Below are positions 48,091-56,178 of a stretch of 64,000 bases of DNA, piece by piece. Source of the DNA: Bradyrhizobium sp. LHD-71 (GTDB taxonomy: Bacteria; Pseudomonadota; Alphaproteobacteria; Rhizobiales; Xanthobacteraceae); contig NZ_JAVIFX010000021.1 of NCBI RefSeq assembly GCF_031157255.1, positions 1 to 64,000 on the forward strand, written 5' to 3'. Each line of letters opens with the position of its first letter. Positions within the stretch are counted from its first letter, which is position 1. Both the position numbers and the translations under genes were made by a program. The notes under the pieces were generated by a model that saw only the letters and a program-made list of their open reading frames with translations, made no database searches and was not told the origin of the DNA.

Positions 48091-49446
48091 ATGACGGAAA
48101 TGACAGCCGACAAAGCCGATCGCTCGCGTTTGCGTGTGATCCTCGCGGCGAGTGTTGGGTCCGCGCTCGAATGGTACGACTTCTTCCTCTACGGTACGGC
48201 CGCGGCGCTGGTATTCGGGGAATTGTTCTTTCCGAAGAGCGATCCCGTGGTCGGCACATTGCTGGCGTTCCTGACCTTCGGCGTCGGCTTTGTGGTGCGG
48301 CCGCTCGGCGGCATCCTGTTCGGTATCATGGGCGATCGCTTCGGGCGTAAACCCGTGTTGGTCGCCACGCTGTTGATGATCGGCGTAGGCACCACGCTGA
48401 TCGGCCTACTGCCAACCTATGCGCAGATCGGTTATTGGGCGCCATTGCTTCTCGTCGCCATGCGCGTCGTGCAAGGGCTGGGAGCCGGCGCCGAATACGG
48501 AGGCGCGGTGATCTTCCTGGTGGAAAATGCGCCGCCGAAGCACCGCGGCTTCTGGGGCAGCTTTGCACCGCTCGGGGTCTCCGTCGGCAATCTGCTGGCG
48601 GCCGGCGCGTTTGCGCTGGTAACACTTCTGCCGCGTGAAGACCTGATGTCGTGGGGATGGCGTCTTCCATTCCTGGCGAGCTTCCTCCTGATCATGGTCG
48701 GCATCTACGTTCGCCTGCGCATCACGGAAACACCTGTCTTTACCGAGGCGGTGGTGGCGCGTGGCAAGGTCGAGCGCAACCCGGCGATGGAAGCCTTGAA
48801 GCGGCATCCGCGAAATTTCTTCGTCGTGCTTGGAGCACGCCTGGCGGAAAACGGCCTGGGGTACCTCTTTCCGGTGTTCGGGCTCAGCTATGTCATCACC
48901 ACGCTCGGCGTGCCCAGGTCCGATGCGCTGAGCGCGTTGATGCTTGGTTTCGTAGTCGAGCTCTTCACCATTGTCGGCTTCGCCTCGCTTTCCGATCGCA
49001 TTGGACGGCGTCCGGTCTATTTGTTCGGCGCGCTCGCCGGCATCGCCTGGGCGTTTCCGTTCTTCTGGCTGGTCGGCACCAAGGAATGGATCTGGATCGC
49101 GGTCGCCTTCATCGGTGCACGCGCCGTCGTGACGGCGGCGATGTTCGGGCCGCAGGCGGCGTACTTCGCCGAACTGTTCCCACCGCAACGGCGGTTTGCC
49201 GGATTCGCCTTCGCACGCGAATTGGGCTCGCTATTGGCCGGCGGCCCTGCCCCGTTCGTGGCCGCGGCGCTGGTGGCGTGGTCCGGAAGCTGGTGGCCAG
49301 TCGCATGTTACGCAGCCCTTCTGGCTGGCCTTACTGCGTTCGCGATCTGGTGTGGTCCCGAGACGTACGATGAGAGCATCACCGTCGACAATACATCCGA
49401 TGGCAGGATGAACGCCACAGCGGCCGTGCCGCAGCACGCGACGTAG
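48091..49446 (+). CDS. MFS transporter, metabolite:proton symporter (MHS) family
   Basis: 451 residues with twelve hydrophobic segments. The family start ASVGSALEWYDFFLYGTAAALVF (residue about 15), the loop GDRFGRKPVL between helices 2 and 3, and AEYGGAVIFLVENAPPKHRGFWGS are typical of the ProP/KgtP/ShiA group that takes up organic acids or osmolytes. It follows the PhyH gene by 87 bases and is probably its substrate importer. An AGAGCATCTTCC repeat and a hairpin lie after its stop. Confidence 0.92.
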   Translation: MTEMTADKADRSRLRVILAASVGSALEWYDFFLYGTAAALVFGELFFPKSDPVVGTLLAFLTFGVGFVVRPLGGILFGIMGDRFGRKPVLVATLLMIGVGTTLIGLLPTYAQIGYWAPLLLVAMRVVQGLGAGAEYGGAVIFLVENAPPKHRGFWGSFAPLGVSVGNLLAAGAFALVTLLPREDLMSWGWRLPFLASFLLIMVGIYVRLRITETPVFTEAVVARGKVERNPAMEALKRHPRNFFVVLGARLAENGLGYLFPVFGLSYVITTLGVPRSDALSALMLGFVVELFTIVGFASLSDRIGRRPVYLFGALAGIAWAFPFFWLVGTKEWIWIAVAFIGARAVVTAAMFGPQAAYFAELFPPQRRFAGFAFARELGSLLAGGPAPFVAAALVAWSGSWWPVACYAALLAGLTAFAIWCGPETYDESITVDNTSDGRMNATAAVPQHAT

Positions 49447-49466
49447 CCGATGGCGCAGCAAATCTA

Positions 49467-49515
49467 GAGCATCTTCCGGAGAAGTAGACACCGAAAATGC
49501 GACCAAACAAACGAA
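49467..49515. repeat. Dispersed repeat (AGAGCAT family), short version
   Basis: AGAGCATCTTCCGGAGAAGT and then ATGCGACCAAACAA match, with gaps, the longer element read on the minus strand at 10092-10193. It lies between convergent genes. Confidence 0.6.
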
Positions 49516-49521
49516 TCTAGC

Positions 49522-49553
49522 GCTCGCGCACGATCTCAGCATCGTGCGCGAGC
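49522..49553. terminator. Strong hairpin between convergent genes
   Basis: GCTCGCGCACGAT and ATCGTGCGCGAGC pair perfectly over 13 bases around CTCAGC. It lies between the MFS gene stop (49446) and the dehydrogenase stop (49579, minus strand). There is no U-tract, so it may stop or stabilise transcripts in both directions. Confidence 0.6.
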
Positions 49554-49578
49554 CGGTCACCATCAAGCACCTGCCCTC

Positions 49579-50562
49579 TCATGGTCGCCGCGTCCAGCGA
49601 TCGGCATTGACGGCGCCAGGCGGTGCCTCGCCTTTGATGATGGCCGCGACCTGCCGCACCGTCTCGAACGCCTGAGCTTCGATCGCCGGCGGCGTCAGGC
49701 CGCCGATATGCGGTGTCGCAATCACGTTCGGCAGACACGCAAGCTCCGCGCTCGGCATCTGGTCGCGTGCCCGGCCGACATCCATCGCCGCCCCCGCGAT
49801 CCGGCCCTCGCGCAGGGCGGCCGCAAGCGCCGCCTCGTCCACGAGCTCGCCGCGTGACAGATTGACGAAGAACGCATGCGGCTGCAGCAGCGCCAGCGCG
49901 GCGGCGTTGATCAGGTTTTCGGTGTCCTTCGTCGCGACGGCGAGGCAGACGACATAATCGGCCCGACGCATCAACTCATCGAGCCCGACATGATGGATGT
50001 TGGCGTCGTCAACCCTGGCAAAAGGATCGGCGACGAACACCGTCATGCCGAGCGGCTGAACCACCCGGGCCAAATACCGCCCGATGCTGCCATAGCCGAT
50101 GATGCCGATGCGGGAGCCGGCGAGCTGACGGCCCATGACGACTTCGGGTGTGCGGCCGCCGTGATAGTCGGCCGCAGCGCGCGAGATGCCGCGTGACAGG
50201 TCGATCAGGAACCCAAGCGCAAGCTCGGCGACCGATTGCACGAAACCCGGACCCGCTCGGGTGACGAGCACGCCGGCCGCAGACGCCGCCCCGACGTCGA
50301 CGTTGCGGATATCGACCGCACACCGCACGAAAGCGCGGAGCTTCGGCAGCCCTGCGAACACTTCGGCGGGCGCAGCCGTGAGCCGATCGGCGACAATCAC
50401 GTCGGTCTCTCGCGCCGCTTCGACCAGGCCAGCCGCATCGAGCGCGTCGTCGCCCTCATGCAAGGCCACGTTGGCCTGGTCGCGCAGGCCGGCAAGCGCC
50501 TGCTCGCCATAGTACTGACGGCGCGACTGCGGCGTGTGTGTCAGCAGAACCTTGAGTGTCAT
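49579..50562 (-). CDS. D-2-hydroxyacid dehydrogenase (phosphoglycerate-dehydrogenase-like)
   Basis: 327 residues. The NAD-binding fold is GSRIGIIGYGSIGRYLARVVQPLGM (near residue 150). Catalytic residues: Arg in VNLSRGELVDEAAL, Glu in the following segment, and the His in NVIATPHIGGLTPPAIEAQ. It reduces a 2-oxo acid or oxidises a 2-hydroxy acid with NAD(P). It is divergent from a TetR gene across 153 bases. A remnant matching its 3' end lies at 26143-26205. Confidence 0.92.
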   Translation of the reverse strand: MTLKVLLTHTPQSRRQYYGEQALAGLRDQANVALHEGDDALDAAGLVEAARETDVIVADRLTAAPAEVFAGLPKLRAFVRCAVDIRNVDVGAASAAGVLVTRAGPGFVQSVAELALGFLIDLSRGISRAAADYHGGRTPEVVMGRQLAGSRIGIIGYGSIGRYLARVVQPLGMTVFVADPFARVDDANIHHVGLDELMRRADYVVCLAVATKDTENLINAAALALLQPHAFFVNLSRGELVDEAALAAALREGRIAGAAMDVGRARDQMPSAELACLPNVIATPHIGGLTPPAIEAQAFETVRQVAAIIKGEAPPGAVNADRWTRRP

Positions 50563-50654
50563 GGCGCTTTCTCCGCGAACGTTGACAGACCCTATCCCAT
50601 CGCCGGCCGCACTTCACCGCCACGCCGCGACGGGACAACTCCAGTCCGGTCAAC

Positions 50655-50699
50655 GGCTTAATGCATACTCATTAAATTCCTTGAATAACTTCATTAGCC
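50655..50699. promoter_or_regulatory. AT-rich palindromic region between dehydrogenase and TetR
   Basis: GGCTTAATG at the left and CATTAGCC at the right are nearly inverted; TAATG-CATACT-CATTA (50659-50674) and ATTC-CTT-GAAT lie inside. It stands 17 bases before the TetR ATG, so it is a possible TetR operator. Weak on sequence alone. Confidence 0.4.
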
Positions 50700-50715
50700 G
50701 TGACAGCATGCAGCG

Positions 50716-51414
50716 ATGGACACACGCATGAAGCTGCTGCTCGCCGCCGAGCGCCTGTTCGCCTTGCATGGGCCGGCGGGTACATCGTCGCGGGCGATCA
50801 TGACGGAGGCCGGCCAACGGAACGCGTCGGCGATCAATTATTATTTTCCGACCCGCGACGCCCTGATCGAGGCGATCTGCGAATTGCGGATGGAGCCGAT
50901 CAATCGCGCGCGGATCGAGCGTGTGGCGCAATATCTGTCGGACAAGCCGGCGCCGGCCGACCGGCTGCGCGCGCTGATCGCCATTCTCTGCGAACCGGCA
51001 CTCGCACCGATCATCGAGGCAAAAGGAAAGAGCTATTTCCGCCGGTTTCTGGCCCAGGCCATCAACAATCCGTCGTCCAACTTCCACGCCATCGTGCGGG
51101 ATCGCTTCGATACCAGCATCCGCCAGCTCGTGCCGCTGATCCGGGACGAAGTCGCGCACCTGCCGCGCGCGATCGCCAACAAGCGGATTTCGATGATGAT
51201 CCGCACGTCGAGCTACATGTCGGCGCACTTCGAGGCCCAGTCGGAGGGCCGTCCCTGGAGCACGCGCAGGGACGAACTGGATTTCGAGCTGGAGCTATTG
51301 ATCGACGAGTATGTCGGCTTGATGCAGGGGCCGCACACAGCCGTCGGGCCAGCGCGCTCGCGCGCGCTCAGGCGCTACGCCGAGGCGCAAGCATTCGACC
51401 CGGCGCTGTCCTGA
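50716..51414 (+). CDS. TetR-family transcriptional regulator
   Basis: 232 residues. The DNA-binding domain is at the N-terminus: MKLLLAAERLFALHGPAGTSSRAIMTEAGQRNASAINYYFPTRDALIEAI, with the NYYFPTRD end of the recognition region. The C-terminal ligand domain is not assignable. Divergent from the 2-hydroxyacid dehydrogenase and upstream of a Bug protein and arylsulfatase in the same direction; any of these may be its target. Confidence 0.9.
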   Translation: MDTRMKLLLAAERLFALHGPAGTSSRAIMTEAGQRNASAINYYFPTRDALIEAICELRMEPINRARIERVAQYLSDKPAPADRLRALIAILCEPALAPIIEAKGKSYFRRFLAQAINNPSSNFHAIVRDRFDTSIRQLVPLIRDEVAHLPRAIANKRISMMIRTSSYMSAHFEAQSEGRPWSTRRDELDFELELLIDEYVGLMQGPHTAVGPARSRALRRYAEAQAFDPALS

Positions 51415-51507
51415 TTTTCGTGAGCGCACACCGAAACCGGCGTCACCGCGCCGGCTTCGACAAGAAGGCGCCATCGGCAAGAAGAGTGACACAGGGAGGA
51501 GGTCCTA

Positions 51508-52479
51508 ATGAGGTTCTGGAATAGCCTTCTGATAACGGCGGCCGCGCTGATCTTTGCCACGGCAGGCGCCATCGCCCAGGACTACCCCACCCGACCGATC
51601 CAATTCATCGTGCCGTATCCGCCAGGCGGCAGCACCGATCTGATCGCGCGCGCCGTCGCCGAGCCCTTGCGTGAGCGGCTCGGCCAGCCGGTGATCGTCG
51701 AGAATCGCGTCGGCGGTGGCGGCGTGGTGGGGCTCGAAGCCGGCGCGCGCGCCCAGGCCGACGGCTACACCATCGTGCTGGGCGGCACGCACAACGTGAC
51801 GATCGCGGCACTCGCCGCCAGCAAGAGCGTCGACACGATCCATGACCTGAAGCCGGTTGCCATCATCGGCGACGTGCCGAACGTGCTGAGCGCAGGACCT
51901 TCAGCGAAAATAAGCTCTCTGGCCGAAGTGATCGCCAAAGCAAAGGCCGCGCCGGGCACACTCAACTTTGCGCATCCTGGAAACGGCACACCGGCGCATC
52001 TCCTGATCGCGCTGCTGGGGCAGGAAGCGAAAATCAACATCGTCGCGGTGCCCTATCGCGGCAATCAGCCAGCGGCGACCGACCTGCTCGGCGGCCACGT
52101 TCCACTGATGTTCGGCAACCTCGCCGGCACGCTCCCCTTCATGGAGGGCGGGAAGCTCAAGATCCTTGCGACGACGGGCAAGAAGCGGTCGTCGTTCCTG
52201 CCCGATGTTCCGACGTTCTCCGAAACCGGCCTCGGCGCAGGCTTCGACACCGGCGTGTGGGCCGGCATCATGGTGCCGAAGGGAACGCCGGATGCGATCG
52301 TCGCGAAACTCAATGCCAATATCGAAGCGGTGCTGAAGATGCCGGCAACGGTCGAGCGGCTGAAACGGCTCGGCACCGAAATCACTTTTGGAGGCCCCGC
52401 AGACTTCAGCGCGCGAATGACGTCCGAGCACGCACTGTGGAAGAAGGTCGTCACCGAAGCGAACATTAAGGTGGATTGA
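51508..52479 (+). CDS. Bug/TctC-type periplasmic binding protein (5)
   Basis: 323 residues. The ATG at 51508 follows AGGAGGTCCTA. The signal peptide MRFWNSLLITAAALIFATAG ends AIAQDYPTRP. The core has IQFIVPYPPGGSTDLIARAVAEPL, VENRVGGGGVVGLEAGARA and FAHPGNGTPAHLLIALLGQEA. It precedes the large arylsulfatase by about 150 bases in the same direction, with a repeat between them, which suggests a sulfated or acidic aromatic ligand. No TctA/B. Confidence 0.92.
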   Translation: MRFWNSLLITAAALIFATAGAIAQDYPTRPIQFIVPYPPGGSTDLIARAVAEPLRERLGQPVIVENRVGGGGVVGLEAGARAQADGYTIVLGGTHNVTIAALAASKSVDTIHDLKPVAIIGDVPNVLSAGPSAKISSLAEVIAKAKAAPGTLNFAHPGNGTPAHLLIALLGQEAKINIVAVPYRGNQPAATDLLGGHVPLMFGNLAGTLPFMEGGKLKILATTGKKRSSFLPDVPTFSETGLGAGFDTGVWAGIMVPKGTPDAIVAKLNANIEAVLKMPATVERLKRLGTEITFGGPADFSARMTSEHALWKKVVTEANIKVD

Positions 52480-52496
52480 GCAGCACATCGCCACAA

Positions 52497-52602
52497 GCGT
52501 CATTCCGAAACATAGCCGTTCGAAGAACGGCGTCGCGTCGCCGGCGCGGCATTTGCCACAACCTCAGACTGGATTGCTTCGCTTCGCTCGCAATGACGCT
52601 GA
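52497..52602. repeat. Dispersed palindromic repeat (CATTGCGAGC family)
   Basis: It begins AGCGTCATTCCGAAACATAG, includes AGCCGTTCGAAGAACGGCGT and CAGACTGGATTGCTTCG, and ends CTCGCAATGACGCTGA. It is a diverged copy of the 6003-6130 element. It lies between the Bug gene and the arylsulfatase. Confidence 0.8.
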
Positions 52603-52631
52603 GATAACCACAAATCCAAATGGGAGGCCCA

Positions 52632-54899
52632 ATGACAGTTTCACTCTTCAAGGGTCGCGTCGGCCGCACCGTCCATGAGAGCACCCCGCACTGGCCGGAG
52701 CTGCCGCGGCCGCGCAAGGGCGCGCCGAACGTCGTGGTCGTGCTGTTCGATGACCTCGGCTTCGCCCATCTCGGCTGCTACGGCTCGTCTATCGCTACGC
52801 CGAATATCGACCGGCTGGCGGCAGACGGGCTCCGCTTCACCAATTTCCACACCACCGCGCTTTGCTCGCCGACCCGCGCGGCTCTGCTCACCGGCTGCAA
52901 CCACCATTCGGTCGGCATGCGCGGTTTGGCGAACTGGAACACGGGATTTCCGAACTGCACCGGCACGGTGTCGAAAAGCGCTGCAACCGTCGCCGAAGTG
53001 CTGCGGCCGACCGGCTATTCCACCTTCGCCGTCGGCAAGTGGCATCTGGCGCCGATCGAGCAGACCTCACCCGCTGGTCCGTTCGATCAATGGCCGTTGT
53101 CGCGCGGCTTCGACCGCTACTACGGTTTCCTCGATGGCGAGACCGACCAGTGGCGCCCTGACCTCACCTGCGACAACCATGCGATCAGGCCGCCGAAAAG
53201 TCCCGAAGAGGGCTACCACCTGAGCGAAGACCTCGTCGATCAGGCGATCGCAATGGTGCGAAGCCAGAAGGTGTCCGTGCCGGAGAAGCCGTTCTTCCTC
53301 TACCTCGCCTTTGGCGCGACGCATGCGCCGCATCAGGCGCCGAAGGACTATATCGCCAGGTATCGCGGCAGGTTCGATGCGGGCTGGGACGTGGTGCGGA
53401 AGGAATGGTATGAGCGGCAGAAGCAGCTCGGCATCATTCCGAAGGACACCGAGCTCGCGCCGCGCAATCCGGGCGTCAAGGCCTGGAGCGAGCTCTCGCC
53501 GGACGAGAAGACGCTGGCGCTGCGCCTGCAGGAGGCGTTCGCCGGATTCCTCGAGCACACCGACGCGCAGATCGGCCGGCTGATCGACTATCTGTCGGCC
53601 AGCGGCGAACTCGACAACACGCTGTTCCTGCTGATGTCCGACAACGGCGCCAGCCAGGAAGGCGGCCCGGCCGGCATGGTGGACTATTCACGTTACTTCA
53701 ACGGCCGTCCTGAAACGCTGGACGAAAGTCTTGCGCGCATCGACCAGATCGGAACGCCGGAAGCATTCAACAACTATCCGTGGGGCTGGGCACAGGTCGG
53801 CAACACGCCGGGCAAGCGTTACAAGCAGAACACGCATGGCGGCGGCATCCGCGATCCCCTGATCGTGCACTGGCCTGCCGGTGTCAGCGACAAGGGTGGC
53901 ATCCGTCACCAGTTTCACCACGTCACCGACATCGCGCCGACCATCTTCGAAGCGATCGGCGCTGCGCGTCCCGACAGCGTCAATGGCTATCCGCAGATGC
54001 CGATCCACGGCACCAGCCTGTTCTACACGTTTGCGCCCGACGCGGCTGCTGCGCCCACGCGCAAGCCGGTGCAGTATTTCGAGATGTTCGGCCATCGCGG
54101 CATCTGGGCCGATGGCTGGAAGGCTGTGACCTATCACGAGCCGAATACGTCATGGGACGCGGATGCGTGGGAGCTCTACCATCTGGACAGCGATTTCTCC
54201 GAGAGCCGCGACCTCGCGCAAGATAATCCCGAGAAGCTGCGCGAGCTGGTCGAGCGCTGGTGGGTGGAAGCCGGCCGCAACGGCGTGCTGCCGCTCGACG
54301 ATCGCCGCGCGGAACTGTGGCGGCCGACCACCGGCTGGCACGATCCGCGCAACCGGACGCGCTATGTCTACCACCCCCCGTTCGAAGAGATCCGCATGGC
54401 GACCGCGCCCGCGCTCGGCAACCGGACGTTTCTGGTGACCGCCGACATCGCGCGCGATCACGTCGACGATGAAGGCTGCATCTTCTCCTTCGGCGACCAC
54501 CGCAGCGGCCTTGCACTCTATGTTCAGAAGGGTCGACTGGTCTTCGACTACAACCTGTTCGGCCAGCATCTGAAGGCGGTCTCGGACACGACGCTGCCGA
54601 CCGGCAAAATCAGCCTCGGCGTCTCGGTCGAGCGGCTCGGCCGGGTCGGGCGCGCGAGCGTACTGATTGGCGACGCCGTCTGCGGCCGCATCGACATTCC
54701 GTTCCTCATCCGTCGTCATGCGGGCGGCAATCTCAACCTCGGCCGCGACGACGGCATCGGCGTCAGCGACGACTACCGCGCCCCCTTCCCGTTTCAGGGC
54801 CGGATCAGTGAGGTCGTCGTGGAACTGCCGGCACGGAGAACGAGCGAAGCTAAAGATGCTGCGAAGGCGGACGTGGCGATCGAGATGGCGAGGCAGTAG
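52632..54899 (+). CDS. Arylsulfatase (large type, formylglycine enzyme)
   Basis: 755 residues from ATG 52632, preceded by GGGAGGCCCA. It hydrolyses sulfate esters. The active-site signature is TTALCSPTRAALLTGCNHHSVG near residue 75, with the C-S-P-T-R core whose Cys is converted to formylglycine. Metal ligands: VVVLFDDLGFAHLGCYG at the start and LMSDNGASQEGG midway. A further 200-residue C-terminal domain (FGDHRSGLALYVQKGRLVFDYN) is beta-rich, as in Pseudomonas-type AtsA relatives of this size. There is no signal peptide, so it is cytoplasmic. A Bug protein lies upstream. Confidence 0.93.
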   Translation: MTVSLFKGRVGRTVHESTPHWPELPRPRKGAPNVVVVLFDDLGFAHLGCYGSSIATPNIDRLAADGLRFTNFHTTALCSPTRAALLTGCNHHSVGMRGLANWNTGFPNCTGTVSKSAATVAEVLRPTGYSTFAVGKWHLAPIEQTSPAGPFDQWPLSRGFDRYYGFLDGETDQWRPDLTCDNHAIRPPKSPEEGYHLSEDLVDQAIAMVRSQKVSVPEKPFFLYLAFGATHAPHQAPKDYIARYRGRFDAGWDVVRKEWYERQKQLGIIPKDTELAPRNPGVKAWSELSPDEKTLALRLQEAFAGFLEHTDAQIGRLIDYLSASGELDNTLFLLMSDNGASQEGGPAGMVDYSRYFNGRPETLDESLARIDQIGTPEAFNNYPWGWAQVGNTPGKRYKQNTHGGGIRDPLIVHWPAGVSDKGGIRHQFHHVTDIAPTIFEAIGAARPDSVNGYPQMPIHGTSLFYTFAPDAAAAPTRKPVQYFEMFGHRGIWADGWKAVTYHEPNTSWDADAWELYHLDSDFSESRDLAQDNPEKLRELVERWWVEAGRNGVLPLDDRRAELWRPTTGWHDPRNRTRYVYHPPFEEIRMATAPALGNRTFLVTADIARDHVDDEGCIFSFGDHRSGLALYVQKGRLVFDYNLFGQHLKAVSDTTLPTGKISLGVSVERLGRVGRASVLIGDAVCGRIDIPFLIRRHAGGNLNLGRDDGIGVSDDYRAPFPFQGRISEVVVELPARRTSEAKDAAKADVAIEMARQ

Positions 54900-54910
54900 C
54901 GAGGCGGTGG

Positions 54911-54974
54911 CCGGCCTGAGTGGAGCGAAGGCGGGGCTCAACTCCCCGATTTCGCTTCGCGTATCCGGGCTACA
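54911..54974. repeat. Decayed copy of the TAGCCCGGATGAGCGGAGCGA repeat
   Basis: CCTGAGTGGAGCGAAGGCGG and CGTATCCGGGCTACA resemble the two ends of the element at 62301-62383. The copy is diverged. It lies between the arylsulfatase and the cysteine-cluster gene. Confidence 0.45.
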
Positions 54975-55023
54975 TTCTCGTGCCGACATTGCGTCGCGCG
55001 TCGCGATGCACTAGACGGGCTCA

Positions 55024-55335
55024 ATGTCCGACAATCAGGCTGACCCCTGCCGCTCCTGCGGCGCGTGCTGTTCGTTCGCGCCCCATTGGCCCGCGTTCAC
55101 GACCGACAGCGATCCTGATATCGCCGCCATTCCGCTCGCCTATGTGAATGCTGAGAAGACCGGCATGCACTGCAACGGCAACCGATGTTCGGCGCTGGCG
55201 GGCAAGGTCGGCGACGCGACCACCTGCCTGGCGTACGCGGTCAGGCCCGATGTCTGTCGCGCGTGCAAACCCGGCGACGCCGAATGCAGTCTGGCCAGGC
55301 AATCGTTCGGCCTGCCAGCGCTGGAGACCGTCTGA
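55024..55335 (+). CDS. YkgJ-family cysteine cluster protein
   Basis: 103 residues. The cysteine pattern begins DPCRSCGACCSFAPHW, continues with MHCNGNRCSAL and ends VRPDVCRACKPGDAEC, as in YkgJ/UPF0153-type zinc- or iron-binding proteins. No signal peptide. Function unknown. It stands alone in its direction between the arylsulfatase and a convergent hydrolase gene. Confidence 0.85.
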   Translation: MSDNQADPCRSCGACCSFAPHWPAFTTDSDPDIAAIPLAYVNAEKTGMHCNGNRCSALAGKVGDATTCLAYAVRPDVCRACKPGDAECSLARQSFGLPALETV

Positions 55336-55341
55336 GATCGC

Positions 55342-55368
55342 GATCGAAACAGCTTCAAGCTGTCGATC
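55342..55368. terminator. Hairpin between convergent genes
   Basis: GATCG-AA-ACAGCTT and AAGCTGT-CGATC pair with a two-base bulge around a single C. It lies 7 bases after the YkgJ-like stop and 27 before the convergent hydrolase stop. No U-tract. Confidence 0.5.
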
Positions 55369-55394
55369 CGGGGCGTTCTCTTCGCGGCAACGCC

Positions 55395-56174
55395 TCACCG
55401 CATCGCCGCCAGCACCTCGTCGGGCCGCTCGGTCATCATCATATGGCCGGCTCCGGACAGCACCACCGTACGACAATCGGCCAATGCGGCGGCCAGCGCC
55501 CTGCCCGCCTTCGCCGGCGTCATCATGTCACGCTCGCCGAGGATCACGGTCACCGGGACCTTCACCTTCGTTGCCGCATCGACTGCTTCCTCATATGCGT
55601 TGCACGCGGACAGATCGGCAAACAGAACGCCGGGCTTGCTGCGCTCGAGAACGCGTTGCGCACCGCCGTACATCCACAGGCCAGGCGCAAGGCTGCCGCC
55701 GAGCCCGGCGGCCGGGCCGAGGCCCCAGATCGACACCATGTCGATCGCGTCATGGTCGTTCGCCTCGGCCGCCTTCAACAGGTCCGGTCCCACGGCCATC
55801 TTCGCCGATGTCCCGAGCAGCGTCAGCCCTGTCACCTTCGATGGGTGTCGTGCCGCCGTCTCGAGCGCGATCAACGAACCCATCGAGTGGCCGACGAGCC
55901 TGGCTTTCACCGCGCCTGACGCTTCGACAAGCGCCGCAGTCCAGTCGGCCATGGCGCCGATCGTCTTGAGCGGCGCGCCGGCCGAGCGGCCGTGGCCCGG
56001 CAGGTCCGGCGCCAGCACCGAGAATCCGTGATGCGCAAACCACCTGTCGTGCTGCGCCCATGTGGTGTGGTCCAAGCCTGCGCCATGCAGCAGCACCACA
56101 GTGGCTTGCGCGGGATCGAACGGCTTGCCGCCGGTGCCGACGAAGGTCTCTTGTCCGTTGACGTTCAGCTGCAT
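55395..56174 (-). CDS. Alpha/beta hydrolase
   Basis: 259 residues from ATG 56174, preceded by CGGGAGTGAGAGG; it lies 4 bases after the MetY stop. VVLLHGAGLDHTTW is the oxyanion region, VGHSMGSLIALE carries the nucleophilic Ser, VTVILGERDMMTP the acid and VVLSGAGHMMMTERPDEV the His. An esterase or C-C hydrolase; substrate unknown. The close spacing suggests an operon with metY, though a shared pathway is not obvious. Confidence 0.9.
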   Translation of the reverse strand: MQLNVNGQETFVGTGGKPFDPAQATVVLLHGAGLDHTTWAQHDRWFAHHGFSVLAPDLPGHGRSAGAPLKTIGAMADWTAALVEASGAVKARLVGHSMGSLIALETAARHPSKVTGLTLLGTSAKMAVGPDLLKAAEANDHDAIDMVSIWGLGPAAGLGGSLAPGLWMYGGAQRVLERSKPGVLFADLSACNAYEEAVDAATKVKVPVTVILGERDMMTPAKAGRALAAALADCRTVVLSGAGHMMMTERPDEVLAAMR

Positions 56175-56178
56175 CCTC

